The position numbers and the translations under genes were made by a program. From the NCBI GenBank assembly GCA_017937385.1, contig JAGBDR010000089.1:19604-83603 (forward strand): DNA of 64,000 nucleotides, written 5' to 3'. This document shows positions 61,653-64,000 of the stretch, in pieces. The notes under the pieces are model-generated. The model had not been told where the DNA came from, ran no database searches, and saw only the letters and a program-made list of their open reading frames with translations. Source of the DNA: Parabacteroides sp. (lineage in GTDB: Bacteria; Bacteroidota; Bacteroidia; Bacteroidales; Tannerellaceae). Position 1 is the first letter of the stretch. Each line of letters begins with the position of its first letter.

Positions 61653-61702
61653 GTCTTCATCGCTCTGACGACCGTCTTCATCGCCCTGAAGTCGGACTTC
61701 AT
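61653..61702. repeat. Three 21-bp tandem repeats
   Basis: GTCTTCAT or GACTTCAT recurs at 61653, 61674 and 61695, exactly 21 bp apart; an inverse copy (ATGAAGAC) lies at 61729. Read in one frame they give a repeating MKTVxRA heptapeptide. Confidence 0.75.
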
Positions 61703-61930
61703 ACCCGATGAACCCGACAACCCGGGACGATGAAGACCGACTTCGCAGTAAAAAACTGCGCACCTCCTGGCAGAATCTCCTTCTTTTTCATTGAAAAACC
61801 GGAATTTTCAGTCTCCTTTAAAGAATGCTCTTTATTGTTAACAAAACAATATTATACAATAACCCCCTTCTTTCTTCCCGAAATTCATATTTTTTTCTTT
61901 CCCGACCATACATGATACAAGAGAATTGAG

Positions 61931-61938
61931 TACTTTTG
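61931..61938 (+). promoter_or_regulatory. -7 box of guaB
   Basis: TACTTTTG matches TAnnTTTG, 34 bp before the ATG at 61973. No clear -33 element at 19-21 bp. Confidence 0.5.
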
Positions 61939-61972
61939 TGCCCTAATAAATCATCCAGTAAATATAAACACT

Positions 61973-63466
61973 ATGGCAGTTTACTTAAACGATGTATCAA
62001 GAACATTCGGTGAATACTTGCTTATTCCCGGTCTAACCACCAAACAATGTGTGCCTACCAACGTTTCACTGAAAACTCCGCTTGTGAGACACAAAGTGGG
62101 CGAAAAGCCTGCGATTGAATTAAATATTCCTTTCGTATCAGCGATCATGCAATCGGTGTCCGGTCCTAAGTTGGCCATCGAACTGGCACGCAACGGAGGT
62201 TTGTCATTCATCTTCGGTTCGCAACCGATCGACAGCCAGGCAGAAATGGTTCGGAAAGTCAAAAAATTCAAAGCCGGATTCGTAATCAGCGATTCCAACC
62301 TGACTCCCGAAAATACGCTGGCAGATGTAATCGCTTTGGTTCAGCGTACTGAACACTCCACGATCGGTGTGACGGACGACGGTACTCCTAACGGTAAATT
62401 GCTGGGAATGGTGACCAGTCGCGACTATCGTGCAGAGAAAGACCCGCTTGACAAGAAAGTAAAAGACTTTATGACTCCGTTCTCCAAACTGATCGTCGGC
62501 GAACTGGGCATGACGTTAAGCGAAGCCAACCAGATCATTTACGATCACAAACTGAACACATTGCCGATCATCGACAAAGAACAGAACCTGCAATATTTCG
62601 TCTTCCGCAAAGACTATGACAGCCATCGCGACAATCCGAAAGAATTGTCCGGAAGCGACAAGAAATTGCTCGTAGGTGCCGGAATCAATACGCGCGACTA
62701 CAAAGAACGTGTTCCAGCCTTGATCGAAGCTGGTGTCGACGTATTGTGTATCGACTCGTCTGACGGTTATTCCGAATGGCAACAGGATACATTGCAATGG
62801 ATCAAGAAAACGTATGGCGACAAAGTGCTGGTAGGTGCCGGAAATGTTGTCGACAAGGAAGGTTTCAACTACTTGGTCGAAGCCGGAGCGGATTTCATAA
62901 AAGTAGGTATCGGCGGTGGTTCCATCTGTATCACCCGTGAACAGAAAGGTATTGGCCGTGGACAGGCTACGGCATTGATCGACGTGGCGCAGGCTCGCGA
63001 CGAATATATGAAAAAGACAGGTATCTATGTACCTATCTGCAGCGACGGTGGTTTGGTTCATGACTATCACATGGTCCTTGCCTTGGCAATGGGTGCGGAC
63101 TTCCTGATGATGGGACGCTATTTTGCCCGTTTCGACGAATCTCCTACGAAAAAGATGAAGATCGGAAACAATTTCGTAAAAGAATATTGGGGCGAAGGTT
63201 CCAACCGCGCCAAGAACTGGCAACGTTACGACATGGGCGGTAGCGAAGCGCTCAAATTCGAAGAAGGCGTTGACAGTTATGTTCCGTACGCAGGAAAGAT
63301 GAAAGACAACCTCAACCTCACATTGGGCAAGATCATCGCCACCATGTGCAGTTGCGGTGCCATCACCATCCCCGATTTGCAGAAGAACGCCAAAATCACA
63401 TTGGTCTCTTCAACCAGTATCGTAGAAGGTGGCGCACATGATGTGATCTTGAAGGAACAGAACTAA
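61973..63466 (+). CDS. guaB: Inosine-5'-monophosphate dehydrogenase
   Basis: 497 residues. The (beta/alpha)8 barrel is interrupted by two CBS domains (about 105-210; [20 protein letters not shown] and [19 protein letters not shown]). The active-site loop is [18 protein letters not shown] with the catalytic Cys319. [18 protein letters not shown], in the IMP-binding region, follows. It oxidises IMP to XMP with NAD+, the first committed step to GMP. The gene is single, with a strong terminator after it. Confidence 0.97.
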   Translation: MAVYLNDVSRTFGEYLLIPGLTTKQCVPTNVSLKTPLVRHKVGEKPAIELNIPFVSAIMQSVSGPKLAIELARNGGLSFIFGSQPIDSQAEMVRKVKKFKAGFVISDSNLTPENTLADVIALVQRTEHSTIGVTDDGTPNGKLLGMVTSRDYRAEKDPLDKKVKDFMTPFSKLIVGELGMTLSEANQIIYDHKLNTLPIIDKEQNLQYFVFRKDYDSHRDNPKELSGSDKKLLVGAGINTRDYKERVPALIEAGVDVLCIDSSDGYSEWQQDTLQWIKKTYGDKVLVGAGNVVDKEGFNYLVEAGADFIKVGIGGGSICITREQKGIGRGQATALIDVAQARDEYMKKTGIYVPICSDGGLVHDYHMVLALAMGADFLMMGRYFARFDESPTKKMKIGNNFVKEYWGEGSNRAKNWQRYDMGGSEALKFEEGVDSYVPYAGKMKDNLNLTLGKIIATMCSCGAITIPDLQKNAKITLVSSTSIVEGGAHDVILKEQN

Positions 63467-63495
63467 ACCGGAATATTCCGGAAACAACAAAAATC

Positions 63496-63542
63496 AGCCA
63501 ACTAATCCAAGCTCAAAGACTTGCTGATTAGTTGGCTTTTTT
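63496..63542 (+). terminator. Rho-independent terminator of guaB
   Basis: AGCCAACTAATC (63496-63507) and GATTAGTTGGCT (63526-63537) form a perfect 12-bp stem with an 18-nt loop, followed by TTTTTT. Confidence 0.93.
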
Positions 63543-63605
63543 GTATCATTTTACCATGTTCCAAGAAAAATACTTCCACTTTCACTTCCATCCAAATAAT
63601 TGTAC

Positions 63606-63613
63606 TACATTTG
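63606..63613 (+). promoter_or_regulatory. -7 box of the AAA-ATPase-like gene
   Basis: TACATTTG matches TAnnTTTG, 24 bp before the ATG at 63638; a TTTC at 63580-63583 could be a poor -33. Confidence 0.45.
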
Positions 63614-63637
63614 TAAAATGATAAAATACAAGCAATC

Positions 63638-64000
63638 ATGAACCAAGTCATTTATCCCATCGGCATACAGAACTTCGAGAAAATCCGTAAGGATGGCTAT
63701 CTTTACATTGATAAAACCGCCTTGATTTATCAATTGGCCCATACCGGAAGCTATTATTTCCTGAGCCGCCCCAGACGTTTCGGGAAAAGCCTGTTGCTTT
63801 CCACCCTTGAAGCCTATTTACAAGGGAAAAAAGAGCTGTTCAACGGATTGGCGATAGAACATTTGGAAAAGGAATGGACCGAATATCCGGTGTTGCATCT
63901 GGACCTGAACGCACGTCACTATAAAGACGCCGCCGCTTTGACCAGCATCTTGAACGAATATTTGGAGAAGTGGGAAGCCTTGTACGGCAACGAAAAACAA
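63638..64000 (+). CDS. AAA-ATPase-like/DUF1703 protein, 3' truncated
   Basis: The first 121 codons are present; the gene runs past the window end. PIGIQNFEKIRKDGYLYIDKT is the typical opening, followed by the degenerate P-loop LSRPRRFGKSLLLSTLEAYLQGKKELF. Such proteins are numerous in Bacteroidales and carry an AAA-ATPase-like domain and usually a C-terminal PD-(D/E)XK nuclease domain (not visible here). Role unknown; perhaps mobile or defence-related. Confidence 0.88.
   Translation, partial: MNQVIYPIGIQNFEKIRKDGYLYIDKTALIYQLAHTGSYYFLSRPRRFGKSLLLSTLEAYLQGKKELFNGLAIEHLEKEWTEYPVLHLDLNARHYKDAAALTSILNEYLEKWEALYGNEKQ

Larger units (their letters stand above)
60999..61972. other. Long intergenic region between susC and guaB
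   Basis: 974 bp, mostly AT-rich. It contains the susC leader, a 24-bp inverted repeat pair (61120-61143 and 61331-61354) enclosing a susC-directed -7 box (61167-61174), 21-bp tandem repeats (61653-61702) and the guaB promoter (61931-61938). No protein gene is supported. Confidence 0.7.

Noticed and set aside
61523-61720. 65-codon frame with MKTVxRA repeats
   Set aside because: The repeats follow from a 21-bp DNA array like others in the window with non-coding periods (20, 22, 23 bp); no RBS or promoter seen.

Overview
The window looks like the chromosome of a gut Bacteroidales species, most likely Parabacteroides. The grounds are a SusC/SusD pair, TAnnTTTG-type -7 promoter boxes, Bacteroidetes-type CTP synthase/YidC, L25-CTC, IMP dehydrogenase and DUF4153/DUF6057 proteins, and AT-rich leaders around GC-rich genes. 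Genus is inferred from gene content; no rRNA, tRNA, insertion sequence or CRISPR array was seen.

Regions. (1) 1-8.9 kb: end of an NfeD-like gene, an AlbA_2 protein, a CPA2 cation/proton antiporter, pyrG-yidC, an HdeD-like membrane protein and an AraC regulator. (2) 9.1-19.2 kb: a tightly packed nine-gene plus-strand operon. It encodes a TetR regulator, TolC, adaptor and RND pump, a PII-like protein, an atypical response regulator, a steroid 5-alpha-reductase-family membrane enzyme, an OYE-family flavin reductase and a short-chain dehydrogenase. The last three match the enzyme set that gut Bacteroidetes use to reduce 3-oxo-delta4 bile acids or steroids to allo/iso forms. Here the set is joined to its own efflux pump and regulators. 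(3) 19.4-24.4 kb: housekeeping genes (L25, pth, S4 protein, EFR1 ferredoxin, gcvT, pepT). (4) 24.5-41.5 kb: a sigma-54-controlled export locus. It has a histidine kinase, an NtrC-type activator, a TolC, an ABC ATPase, an HlyD/MacA adaptor and six MacB/FtsX-like permeases in three A-B pairs. Three near-perfect -24/-12 promoters, each with a shared upstream TGTCCGANAATGAACA-like site, precede the TolC, ATPase and adaptor genes. A toxin-antitoxin pair and the 3' scar of a lost permease lie inside the locus. (5) 41.7-56.1 kb: GH2 glycosidase, C4-dicarboxylate transporter, polyferredoxin membrane protein, sugar MFS transporter, DUF4153 protein, ferritin, SGNH hydrolase, Nim-like protein, M64 peptidase, a PD40 lipoprotein with a CxxCH motif, and DUF6057. 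(6) 56.2-64 kb: SusD, SusC, guaB and the start of an AAA-ATPase-like gene. The promoter of susC lies between two 24-bp inverted repeats and may be invertible.

Many intergenic gaps carry degenerate tandem repeats of 20-23 bp (about two helical turns), plus dispersed AATTGTCAATT-like and ATTTATGATTT-like repeats. They have no assigned role.
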